From the NCBI RefSeq assembly GCF_002042965.1, contig NZ_MZNT01000001.1, positions 1 through 64,000 on the forward strand: DNA of 64,000 bases, written 5' to 3'. The DNA comes from Paenibacillus sp. 32352 (GTDB lineage Bacteria > Bacillota > Bacilli > Paenibacillales > NBRC-103111). Position numbers and translations under genes: made by a program. Positions 1 to 8,304 of the stretch are shown one piece after another; positions within the stretch are counted from its first letter, which is position 1; every line of letters starts with the position of its first letter. The notes below the pieces were generated by a model that ran no database searches, was not told where the DNA came from, and saw only the letters and a program-made list of their open reading frames with translations.

Positions 1-230
1 TGAGTCTGTCGAGAAACCTAGTTTTGCGAGAACTTTGCTAAATATGGAGGTGGGGTATTCCTCGGAAGAGTTTACGTCCGCCTTTGAAACCCGTGAAAAT
101 ACCACTAAATCTGATCCCTTTCACGGGTTTCAACAGCGGCTGGAGGGGCATACCCCACCGTAGTATATTAGCAATAGTTCAAGCCTTATAGGTTTCTCGA
201 CAATCTGGCCCCACTTTGTGGGGTTATTTT
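1..230. repeat. Nested-palindrome repeat element, copy 1
   Basis: This 230-base stretch recurs at 43107-43336 with only four mismatches (59, 60, 137, 172). It folds into three perfect nested stems: 8-19 with 190-201 (12 bp), 49-58 with 150-159 (10 bp) and 84-98 with 119-133 (15 bp, 20-base loop), plus an imperfect pairing of 31-45 with 166-180. The right end carries the short hairpin GGCCCCACTTTGTGGGG (208-224) followed by TTATTTT, which looks like an intrinsic terminator. The element probably starts left of the window, because copy 2 has the same hairpin at its left edge too. No transposase is present. It could be a non-autonomous mobile element (MITE-like) or a structured RNA; the sequence alone does not decide. 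Confidence 0.85.
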
Positions 231-335
231 GCGGATTTCAACATTGGCTGTATAGGGATATCCCACCTTCGTATATTGGCAATAGTTCAAGCTCTATAGG
301 TGTTTCAACAGACTCTCCTTACTTTGCAGGTCTAT
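231..335. repeat. Diverged tandem half-copy of the palindrome element
   Basis: Bases 231-332 align with the right half of the preceding element (about 126-224): shared blocks include TTTCAACA, CCCACC, GTATATT, GCAATAGTTCAAGC and a drifted ACTTTG end. Substitutions are spread throughout, so it is an older copy standing directly beside the younger one. The rest of the intergenic stretch up to the zapA start (336-582) shows no recognised feature apart from short GC-rich inverted repeats around 480-535. Confidence 0.6.
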
Positions 336-582
336 CCCCGTCAAAAGGCTCGCAATTTGTCATAAAGTATGCCTGCTACAGCAGGAAAACACGTTCCGCT
401 TATCGAAATATATTGGGAAACGAGGAACTTGATTTAGATTTCCAAGTGTTTACAAATGTCTGCCGTTCCATGGAATGAATCGCGGCCTTTGAAGGCGCAC
501 GCCGGGTTCTTATTTTTCCGGCACATTCCGCGCGGAGACTTTATAAACCTCCTCTGTGAAGGTAAGAAAGGAGAGTTTACTT

Positions 583-3500
583 GTGAGCAATGAAGAGAAA
601 ATCCGAATGACGGTAGATATATTCGGCACCCCTTATAAGCTGGTTGCCAAAACAAGCGCGACGAACATGAAACGGGTTGTGGCGCAGGTGAACGATCAAA
701 TGCATAAAATCGCCGAGGGTTCGCCGCGTCTCGATACGCCTAAAATAGCCGTTTTGGCGGCAGTAAATATATCAGATGATTACTATAAAATGCAGGATGA
801 GCTGGAAGAGCTGCTGGAGAAGCAAAAGCAGCTGGAGAAATCCAAGGAGGAGCTGGGCCACCTTAAAGAGCGCCATGCGGTGGTGCTTCAGGAATTAGAG
901 GTAGAACGCGAGCGGCTGCAAGAGCTGGAGTCCGAGCGCAATAAGCTTGAAGAAGAACGGACCCGATTCGAAGCGGAGGCTTCCAGGCTGCAGAATGCAT
1001 TAAACCTGTCGGGGCAAGAGCGTGAACGGTTGGAGGCTAAGCTCAAAAGCGAGTCGGAGCGGAGCCGGAGCCTGGAAAAGCAGCTGGAGGAGCAGCGTAA
1101 GGCCGTAGCGGATTTGGAAGAGCTGAGCGCTTTGCAGGAGTCGGAGCTGACCGCGCAAATCGAGCAGCTGGAATCCGAAGCGGCAAGACTTCGGTCGGAG
1201 CTGGAGCAGCTGGATCAGGAGCGCGAACAGCAGCTGGAGGAGCTGCGGGGCCTGCAGGCCAAGCTGGAGGAACAGCTGAAGAATGAGCAGGAACGCAGCA
1301 CCGTTCTGGAGCGGCTCAAGCATGAACGGGAGCAGGAGCTGGAGCAGCAGCGCGCTGGGCTGTCAGAGCTGGAGGAGCAGCTAAAGCTCGCCAAGGAACG
1401 CAGCAGCGACCTTGAGCAGGAGCTGGCGAAGGAGCGCGAGACGGCGGCAGAGCTGGAAGAGCTGAGCCGGATGCAGGAGGCCGAGCTGACGGAGCAGCTG
1501 GAGCAGGCGAAGAGCGAAGCGTCCCAGCTGCAGACGGAGCTTGCGGCGCAATCGGAGCAAGCGCAAGTGGAGCTGGCGAAGCTGCAGCAGCGTCTGGAGC
1601 AGCTGAAGCGCGAGCGGGAGCAGGAAGCGGAGCAGCAGCGCGCCGTGCAGTCGGAGCTGGAAGCCCGTCTGAAGGCGGAGCAGGAGCGAGGCAGTGAGCT
1701 CGAACAGGAGCTGGCGAAGGAACGCGAGACGGCGGTGGAGCTGGAGGAGCTGAGCCGGATGCAGGAGGCCGAGCTGACGGAGCAGCTGGAGCAGGCGAAG
1801 AGCGAAGCTTCACGGCTGCAGACGGAGCTGTCTGCGCAGTCGGAGCAAGCGCAGGTGGAGATAGCGAAGCTGCAGCAGCGTCTGGAGCAGCTGAAGCGCG
1901 AGAGGGAGCAGGAGGCGGAGCAGCAGCGCAGCGCGCAGTCGGAGCTGGAAGCCCGTCTGAAGGCGGAACAAGAGCGCGGCAGCAGCCTTGAGCAGGAGCT
2001 GGCGAAGGAACGCGAGACGGCGGCGGAGCTGGAAGAGCTGAGCCGGATGCAGGAGGCCGAGCTGACAGAGCAGCTGGAGCAGGCGAAGAGCGAAGCGTCC
2101 CAGCTGCAGACGGAGCTTGCGGCGCAATCGGAGCAAGCACAGGTGGAGCTGGCGAAGCTGCAGCAGCGTCTGGAGCAGCTGAAGCGCGAGCGGGAGCAGG
2201 AAGCCGAGCAGCAGCGCAGCGCGCAGATGGACCTGGAAGCCCGTCTGAAGGCGGAGCAGGAGCGAGGCAGTGAGCTAGAGCAGGAGCTGGTGAAGGAGCG
2301 TGAATCGGCGGCGGAGCTGGAAGAGCTGAGCCGGATGCAGGAGGCCGAGCTGGCAGAGCAGCTGGAGCAGGCGCGCAGGGAAGCGGAGCAGCTGCAAACG
2401 GAACTGGCAGCACAATTGGCGCTCTGGGAGTCGGAATCGGCAGGGCTGCGCGAGAAGCTTGAGGTGCAGGCCAACCGGATGCAGGCGGAGCTGTCGCAGC
2501 TAAGGCTGGAGCACGAACAGAAGCTGGAGCAGCAGCGAAGCGTACAGACGGAGCTGGAGGCACGGCTGAGAAGTGAGCAGGAGCGCGGCAGCAGCCTGGA
2601 GCAGGAGCTGGCGAAGGAGCGCGAATCGGCGGCGGAGCTGGAAGAGCTGAGCCGGATGCAGGAAGCGGAGCTGACAGAGCAGCTGGAGCTAGCCCGCAGG
2701 GAAGCAGAGCGGCTGCAAGCGGAACTGGCGGCGCAAGCGGAGCGCTCACAGTCGGAATCGGCAAGGCTGCATGGGGAGCTTGAAGCGCAGGTCAGCCAAA
2801 TGCAGGCGGAGCTGTCGCAGCTAAGGCTGGAGCATGAGCAGAAGCTGGAGCAGCTAAGGTTCGAGCAAGAGCGCAAGCTGGAACAGGAGCGCAGCGTGCA
2901 AGCGGAGCTGGAGGCGCGGCTGAGAAGCGAGCAGGAGCGCGGCGTCAGCCTGGAGCAGGAACTGGCAAAGGAACGCGAATCGGCGGCGGAGCTGGAGGAG
3001 CTGAGCCGGATGCAGGAAGCGGAGCTGACGGAGCATCTGGAGCAAGCGAAGAGCGAAGCGTCGAAGCTGCAAACGGAGCTGGCTGCCCAAGCGGAGCGTT
3101 CGCAGTCGGAATCGGCGAGGCTGCGTGAGGAGCTCTCGGAGCAGGTAAGCCGCCTGACTGCGGAGCTGTCGCAGCTAAGGCTTGAGCAAGAGCGCAAGCT
3201 GGAGCAGGAGCGGGGCTTGCAAGCGGAGCTGGAGGCGCGGCTGAGAAGCGAGCAGGAGCGAGGCAGCAGCCTGGAGCAGGAGCTGGCGAAGGAACGCGAA
3301 TCGGCGGCAGAGCTGGAGGAGATGAGCCGGATGCAGGAAGCAGAGCTGAGCGAGCAGCTGGAGCAAGCGAGGAGCGAAGCGTCGAAGCTGCAGACGGAGC
3401 TTGCCGCTCAAGCGGAGCGTTTGCAGTCCGAGGCGGCCAAGCTGCGTGATGAGCACGAGGCGCAGACCGGCCGCTTGCAAGCGGAGCTGGATCGGATGCG

Positions 3501-5025
3501 CAGCGAAGCAGAGCAGCTGCAAACAGAGCTGACTGCCCAAGCGGAGCGTTCGCAGCTGGAAGCAGCAAGGCTGCGTGAGGAGCTCGTGCAGCAGGCTGCC
3601 CGTCTGACTGCGGAGCTGGAACAGCTGAAGCTGGATCACGAGCAGAAGCTTCGTGACCTGCAAGAGCAGCTGCAGCGTCAACAAGACGAAGCACTGGAGC
3701 TGCAGCGGCAAAGCGAGGAGCAGCTCCGGCGCTATGAAGAGCTAGGCTTGCTGAACGAGCAGCTGAATGAGCAAATTCAGCTTCAGCAGAAGGAATACGA
3801 ACAGCTGCTGGAACGGAATCAGGAGCAGCAGAAGCAGGCGCGTACCGAGCAGTGGCAAATTCAGGCATTGGCTAACCAGCTTCAGGAGCAGCTGGTGGAA
3901 GCAATGGAGCAGCAGCAGCAGCTTCAGCTGCAGCTGAACGAGCAAGCGGAAGAGAGCAGAGCGGCCCTGGAGCGCCTGGAGAATCATCAGCAGCATAGCG
4001 AAGCTCTGCAATCCGAGCTTGAGGCACAGCGTGAGCTGGCTGCAGAGCTCCAGCGCAAGCTGGACCTTCAGCTCGAAGAGACGCAGCTCCAGGAGGAGAT
4101 GTACGAGGAACTGCAGTCCTTGCATAGCGCAGCGGAGCGCCGCTTGCAGGAGCAGGCGGAGAGCAGCGCCGAGGCGCTTCGCGAAAGCGAGCAGCAGCTC
4201 GCCTCCTTGCGCGAGCAGCTTGGCCAGCGGGAAGCTCAGCTTGCGGATCAGCAGCAGCAGCTGGCCACGATGCAGGAGGAGCTCCGCGCATTGATGGCGC
4301 AATTCCGTGAGCAGCAGACGTACCAGCTGCAGCTGCAAGAGAGCGCGAGCCAGTGGCAGCGTCGCTGTGAGGAGCTAACCGCGCAGACGGATGAACTTCG
4401 CAAGCTCGGCGGAGAGCAGCGGGAGGAGCTGCAGCTGCAAGAAGAGCTGTATCAGGAGCTGGAGGGCCAGCTAGCTGAGCCGCAGGCCCGCATGAAGCAG
4501 CAGGAGACGGAAAGCCGAGCTGCCAATCAGCAGCTGGAATCGGAGCGAGCCGCCTTGCAGGAACAGCTGTATGGCCAGCGGGAAGCCGCTGCCGCTCTGG
4601 AAACTCAGCTGCTTCATGGAAATGAGCGTTTGGCGGAGCTGGAGCAGCTGTACCGGCAGCAGCAGGAACGTAATCAAAGCCTGCTGCAGGAGCAGGGGCA
4701 GCAGGCCGCGCGAATCGAGGAGCTCGAGCGTCAATATCGCGAGGGGCAGCAGCTCCAAAGCGAGCTGTCCGCTCAGATTGAGCAATCGCGGATTCAATTC
4801 TCCACCCAACAGGAAGAGCTTCAGCTTCAAATCGAGCTGTATAACGAGCTTCAGGAGCAGTTTAACGAGCAAGCCGCTCGCAACAAGGCTTTGCAGGAGG
4901 AATATAACGATCATCGCGAACGGGCTCAACAGGTATATACCGAATTGCAGGAGTTGAAGTCCGAATATGAGAAGCTGCAAATTGAATATAACGAATGGAT
5001 TGAACTGGTTGTCGAAAATGAGTGA
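583..5025 (+). CDS. zapA: Giant ZapA-type cell-division protein with very long coiled coil
   Basis: Residues 1 to about 90 match ZapA (start MSNEEKIRMTVDIFG, then a conserved ALNI-like helix seen here as AAVNISDDYYKM); ZapA normally ends there at 85-90 residues, binds FtsZ and bundles its filaments. Here the chain continues to 1480 residues, almost entirely Glu/Gln/Leu/Arg heptads, i.e. a predicted coiled coil of extreme length. Residues about 280-1005 hold seven related units of 96-118 residues beginning at bases 1420, 1708, 1996, 2284, 2605, 2959 and 3280; the first four are exactly 288 bp apart. The C-terminal third has a different repeat with ELY/EEY motifs. No membrane segment; one cysteine. 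The GTG at 583 is chosen because AAAGGAG (567-573) lies 9 bases upstream; the GTG at 556 has no such site. Next gene starts 9 bases downstream, as in the Bacillus zapA-yshB pair. ZapA identity is firm; the role of the tail is unknown. Confidence 0.85.
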   Translation: MSNEEKIRMTVDIFGTPYKLVAKTSATNMKRVVAQVNDQMHKIAEGSPRLDTPKIAVLAAVNISDDYYKMQDELEELLEKQKQLEKSKEELGHLKERHAVVLQELEVERERLQELESERNKLEEERTRFEAEASRLQNALNLSGQERERLEAKLKSESERSRSLEKQLEEQRKAVADLEELSALQESELTAQIEQLESEAARLRSELEQLDQEREQQLEELRGLQAKLEEQLKNEQERSTVLERLKHEREQELEQQRAGLSELEEQLKLAKERSSDLEQELAKERETAAELEELSRMQEAELTEQLEQAKSEASQLQTELAAQSEQAQVELAKLQQRLEQLKREREQEAEQQRAVQSELEARLKAEQERGSELEQELAKERETAVELEELSRMQEAELTEQLEQAKSEASRLQTELSAQSEQAQVEIAKLQQRLEQLKREREQEAEQQRSAQSELEARLKAEQERGSSLEQELAKERETAAELEELSRMQEAELTEQLEQAKSEASQLQTELAAQSEQAQVELAKLQQRLEQLKREREQEAEQQRSAQMDLEARLKAEQERGSELEQELVKERESAAELEELSRMQEAELAEQLEQARREAEQLQTELAAQLALWESESAGLREKLEVQANRMQAELSQLRLEHEQKLEQQRSVQTELEARLRSEQERGSSLEQELAKERESAAELEELSRMQEAELTEQLELARREAERLQAELAAQAERSQSESARLHGELEAQVSQMQAELSQLRLEHEQKLEQLRFEQERKLEQERSVQAELEARLRSEQERGVSLEQELAKERESAAELEELSRMQEAELTEHLEQAKSEASKLQTELAAQAERSQSESARLREELSEQVSRLTAELSQLRLEQERKLEQERGLQAELEARLRSEQERGSSLEQELAKERESAAELEEMSRMQEAELSEQLEQARSEASKLQTELAAQAERLQSEAAKLRDEHEAQTGRLQAELDRMRSEAEQLQTELTAQAERSQLEAARLREELVQQAARLTAELEQLKLDHEQKLRDLQEQLQRQQDEALELQRQSEEQLRRYEELGLLNEQLNEQIQLQQKEYEQLLERNQEQQKQARTEQWQIQALANQLQEQLVEAMEQQQQLQLQLNEQAEESRAALERLENHQQHSEALQSELEAQRELAAELQRKLDLQLEETQLQEEMYEELQSLHSAAERRLQEQAESSAEALRESEQQLASLREQLGQREAQLADQQQQLATMQEELRALMAQFREQQTYQLQLQESASQWQRRCEELTAQTDELRKLGGEQREELQLQEELYQELEGQLAEPQARMKQQETESRAANQQLESERAALQEQLYGQREAAAALETQLLHGNERLAELEQLYRQQQERNQSLLQEQGQQAARIEELERQYREGQQLQSELSAQIEQSRIQFSTQQEELQLQIELYNELQEQFNEQAARNKALQEEYNDHRERAQQVYTELQELKSEYEKLQIEYNEWIELVVENE
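1420..3600 (+). repeat. Tandem DNA repeats encoding the coiled-coil units
   Basis: Seven in-frame units start with GAGCTGGCGAAGGA-like sequence at 1420, 1708, 1996, 2284, 2605, 2959 and 3280. Spacings are 288, 288, 288, 321, 354 and 321 bp, all multiples of three. Neighbouring units are nearly identical in DNA, including silent sites, which points to recent duplication. The high GC and repeated codons create long open frames on the opposite strand that are not genes. Confidence 0.9.
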
Positions 5026-5034
5026 CGACTCCCG

Positions 5035-5580
5035 ATGAACGGATTGGATTGGGCGGCGGCAGTGATCGCGTTAACGGGTACGGTGTTAGGCTATTACCGG
5101 GGATTGGTTAGCCAAATCGTATCCGTGGCCGGCCTCTTTATTGCTTATCTGGTGGCGTTTGCTTTGTATCCGTATATGGCGCCATTGGTTGCGGGTGTGC
5201 TTGCCCTGCCGGATAATGAAACGTTCCGGCAATATGAGCAGATGATGAAGGGGCTCCATCTCGATACATATATTTACAATGCTATAGCGTTTGCTGTGTT
5301 GCTTTTCGGAGTGAAATTCGCATTAAGCCTCGCAGGGCGCATCCTGAACTGGATCGTGCTCACGCCAGGGCTCAAGACGATCAATCAATGGAGCGGCGCT
5401 CTGTTGGGCCTTGCTGAAGCGGCATTGATCATTGTTATCGCGGTGCAGGTCATGTCCGTTATTCCTAATGAAACGGTGCGGCATTTATTGGACGGCTCGA
5501 AGTCCGCGCCTTATATTTACAATGCATTACCTTCGGTTACCGATAAGCTGCATGAGCTATGGAACAAAAAAACAGTCTAA
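5035..5580 (+). CDS. CvpA family membrane protein (YshB-like)
   Basis: A 181-residue protein with four hydrophobic segments (about 5-25, 29-48, 82-104, 121-142), matching the CvpA/colicin-V-production family in length and in the early pattern DWAAAVIA...GYYRGL. In Bacillus the equivalent gene, yshB, directly follows zapA, as here (9-base gap, probably translationally coupled because no good ribosome site precedes the ATG). CvpA proteins are inner-membrane proteins tied to envelope homeostasis; the exact activity is not settled. Family assignment is good, function inferred only from family. Confidence 0.85.
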   Translation: MNGLDWAAAVIALTGTVLGYYRGLVSQIVSVAGLFIAYLVAFALYPYMAPLVAGVLALPDNETFRQYEQMMKGLHLDTYIYNAIAFAVLLFGVKFALSLAGRILNWIVLTPGLKTINQWSGALLGLAEAALIIVIAVQVMSVIPNETVRHLLDGSKSAPYIYNALPSVTDKLHELWNKKTV

Positions 5581-5623
5581 TCGTACTGCCATAGCTGTTT
5601 CAAATAAAAGAACCACGGAATAA

Positions 5624-5664
5624 AGTCGCTGGTTTCCGCCTCATGCGGGATCAGCGGCTTTTTT
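5624..5664 (+). terminator. Intrinsic terminator after yshB
   Basis: A hairpin pairs GTCGCTG...CCGC with GCGG...CAGCGGC and ends in TTTTTT (5659-5664). It closes the zapA-yshB unit and separates it from the germination operon. Confidence 0.7.
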
Positions 5665-5816
5665 GATATTTTCGAGACTTATTCAACAACTACGCTCCCT
5701 GCAGCGAGCTATTTTTGTCGTTGTACATGCTGTACAAACCGGCAGGAACCGGATGCTGCCGCGGCATAGTTTTCCTTCTTCCAGGGTAATCTATGCCAGA
5801 TAAGGAGTGGATTGCT

Positions 5817-7124
5817 ATGCTGGAGCAAATCAAAAAGCTGCTTGGTTCTCCCGCCGATTTGCTGGCACAGACATTAGATAATGGAGAGGCAAGAATGGAA
5901 ATGTGCCTGTTCCCCAGCATGACCGATATCAATCATGTGAAGGACATGCTCATGGTTCCTTTCTCTTATCGATACCGTCCCGACGAATTCAGAAGGATGC
6001 TGCGGAGCAACCCGTGCTTCAAGCAAGTGGACGACCCCGCCGAATGGACGGCGCTATTGCTGAAAGGCTGTACGCTGTTTGAATACGAGGGACATGTTCA
6101 TTCGCTGGAGTCGGTCCGGAAGATGCAGGACCAGCCCGAGAACACGGAGGTGGAGGCGTCCCTGCAGGGTCCCCAGTCCGCGTTCACCGAGGATCTGGAC
6201 ATGAATACAAATCTGGTGCGCTTGCGGTATAATTTGCCGACGTTATCGGTGGAGAAGATGGAGAAGGGAGATGACTCGAAGACCAGAATCATGATTTTGT
6301 ACGATCGGGACAAGGTAGACCACAAACCGTTGAAGGAGCTGTCCCAAAGGCTGGAGGATATCCAGATAAAGCTATTACAGGCGGCCGGTCAGCTCGCGAT
6401 GTATATGGGCAACTCCCGGTTCAGCATGTTCCCCGTCACGATGCAGACCGAACGGCCCGACCGCGTAGCGCAGTTTCTGTCGAGAGGGAAGATTGCTATT
6501 CTGGTAGACGGCAGCCGCTTCGCCATTACGCTTCCGGTACGTTTCTTCGACTTTATGCATGCGATGGACGATGATTACGAGCCGTTCTGGATGGGGAGAG
6601 TCATCATTTTGTTCCGTTATGTCGGTATGCTGCTCTCCATGACGCTGCCTGCTCTCTACATCGCCGTATCGGAGTATAATCCGGAATTTTTCCGGGTGCA
6701 GCTGGCTTTCTCCATTGACGGCAGCCGGGCGGCGGTACCGTATCCGGCTTTCATTGAGGTCTTCATTATGCTTTTTATGATTGAGGCGCTTATTGAGGCC
6801 AGTATCCGTCTTCCCCGATTTGTCGGCTCTACCGCCGCAACCGTAGGAGGTCTTATTCTGGGGCAAGCCGCCCAGCAGGCAGGACTGGTTAGCAGCATCA
6901 TGATCATAGTGACATCCGTCGTTGCGATCTCTAATTTTGTTATCCCGAGCAGCTCGTTCAGTTACTCCATTCGGGCTTTGAAGTACGTCTTCGTCGTCGC
7001 GTCCATCTTTTACGGCATGGTCGGTGTTATTGTGACGATGTTTCTCGTTATTGTCTACTTGTGCCATTTGCGCAGCTTTGGCCAGCCGTATCTATCGATA
7101 TTTACGACGAATAAAAATCGTTGA
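5817..7124 (+). CDS. GerA-family spore germination protein, A subunit
   Basis: 435 residues. The N-terminal half is hydrophilic (SPADLL, then CLFPSMTDINHVKDMLMVPF), and the C-terminal half carries several membrane segments, including the GerA-family stretch PEFFRVQLAFSIDGSRAAVPYP followed by FIEVFIMLFMIEALIEASIR. Together with the B and C subunits downstream it would form a nutrient germinant receptor in the spore inner membrane. ATG 5817 is chosen for AAGGAG at 5802-5807; an ATG at 5793 has no site. The protein is somewhat shorter than typical GerAA (480-500 residues), the missing part being at the N-terminus. The germinant cannot be predicted. Confidence 0.85.
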   Translation: MLEQIKKLLGSPADLLAQTLDNGEARMEMCLFPSMTDINHVKDMLMVPFSYRYRPDEFRRMLRSNPCFKQVDDPAEWTALLLKGCTLFEYEGHVHSLESVRKMQDQPENTEVEASLQGPQSAFTEDLDMNTNLVRLRYNLPTLSVEKMEKGDDSKTRIMILYDRDKVDHKPLKELSQRLEDIQIKLLQAAGQLAMYMGNSRFSMFPVTMQTERPDRVAQFLSRGKIAILVDGSRFAITLPVRFFDFMHAMDDDYEPFWMGRVIILFRYVGMLLSMTLPALYIAVSEYNPEFFRVQLAFSIDGSRAAVPYPAFIEVFIMLFMIEALIEASIRLPRFVGSTAATVGGLILGQAAQQAGLVSSIMIIVTSVVAISNFVIPSSSFSYSIRALKYVFVVASIFYGMVGVIVTMFLVIVYLCHLRSFGQPYLSIFTTNKNR

Positions 7125-7146
7125 ATCATAATCGGGGGGATCTATT

Positions 7147-8286
7147 CTGATCCGTTACTTTTACTATCATTTCATCTATGTCGGGTTCATGAACGTCATG
7201 CTGTTTGTGCCGCACATTTTGATTAAAGAGCGGTTTAACGGTGCGGTAATGAGCATCCTGATCGCCATTGTTTGCGGGACAGTGGTCTCCATCGTGACGA
7301 CCAGCTGCTTTCTGCGGTTCCCAGGCATGGGACTGCCGGAAATTCTTCATCAATATCTTCCACCCGCTGTCGCTATTCCCTTGATCGTCCTCGCGGGCTT
7401 GACCTGGATAACGGGAGGCATTCTTGTCATATACAACTTTACCCGGACGATGGGGATGTTTTTTAATCCGGAGATGAATGAATTTTCATTTTTGCTTCTC
7501 ATTGTTGCCGCCTGTATTTTTGCCGGCTCCAGATCCTCCAGATCCGTACAGTTTTCCCTCGAGATGCTGCTGCTGCTAGTAGCTCCAATATGCGTATTCA
7601 TCCTGTACAAGTCGGTTACCGACGATCAGCTCAGCTGGGATGCGATGAGAGTAGTGGCCGGTTATGTGGATCGGGCGCCAACCTTTGAATCGATCGCCGC
7701 GGCGTCATTTTTGTTCAGCGGATATTTGAATATTCAACTATTCAATCGTTTAAACACAAAGCCGATTAAATTCAAGTATCGTTGGATCATCCCTGTTTTG
7801 GGAACCGGCTTTGCATTTTCCTCGTTCTTTATCCCTATCGGCTTTCACGGAACGATGGCGGCAGAACAGTATATCTTCGTATGGAGCGTGACAGCCGATT
7901 CCATGATCATGAAATACGGTTTCATCCAACGGGTGCTGTTCATCTTCTTGGTTATCTTTACGATTCTTTCCTTGATGTTCGTCATGAACACCTTTCATTG
8001 CGCCATGGAATTTTTCAAGGGCTGTTCTCCCCGCCATAAACCCAAAGCAGAAGAAATGCCGGTTCCTCTATCCAATTGGATATTATGCACTGTTTTCGGA
8101 GGGCTGTCGTTCGTTTATTCCTTGTGGGCCAATGAGCAGAGGAATCAATGGGCAACGGGGTGGTGGCTTATAGCCCGGTTTTGTGTCGAGGTGTTTGCTA
8201 TGTTCGTCATGATTTTTATCGTATTCTTGGCGAGAAAAAATTCAACCGGGCGCGATACCGCGGAGAGCCGTCCCAAATCATCGTGA
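7147..8286 (+). CDS. GerA-family spore germination permease, B subunit
   Basis: A polytopic protein of about 10 hydrophobic segments, typical of GerAB (amino-acid-permease superfamily), the germinant-binding membrane subunit. The first ATG in frame is 7189, but it falls inside the first membrane helix and has no ribosome site; reading upstream adds IRYFYYHFIYVGF, which completes the helix. An in-frame stop at 7129 limits the start to ATT 7144 or CTG 7147, the latter 7 bases after GGGGGG (7134-7139). CTG 7147 is therefore given as the start, with moderate certainty; the conservative alternative is 7189 (365 residues). Second gene of the gerABC-type operon. Confidence 0.75.
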   Translation: MIRYFYYHFIYVGFMNVMLFVPHILIKERFNGAVMSILIAIVCGTVVSIVTTSCFLRFPGMGLPEILHQYLPPAVAIPLIVLAGLTWITGGILVIYNFTRTMGMFFNPEMNEFSFLLLIVAACIFAGSRSSRSVQFSLEMLLLLVAPICVFILYKSVTDDQLSWDAMRVVAGYVDRAPTFESIAAASFLFSGYLNIQLFNRLNTKPIKFKYRWIIPVLGTGFAFSSFFIPIGFHGTMAAEQYIFVWSVTADSMIMKYGFIQRVLFIFLVIFTILSLMFVMNTFHCAMEFFKGCSPRHKPKAEEMPVPLSNWILCTVFGGLSFVYSLWANEQRNQWATGWWLIARFCVEVFAMFVMIFIVFLARKNSTGRDTAESRPKSS

Positions 8287-8304
8287 ACAGAGGAGGCATT
8301 CAGC

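Noticed and set aside
218..478. 86-codon open frame at the left end
   Set aside because: Lies across the repeat and its diverged half-copy; no ribosome site and no recognisable protein.
1215..3868. Long minus-strand open frames opposite zapA (up to 660 codons)
   Set aside because: They mirror the repeated Glu/Gln/Leu codons of the coiled coil, give Ser/Cys/Ala/Pro-rich nonsense proteins, and have no ribosome sites.
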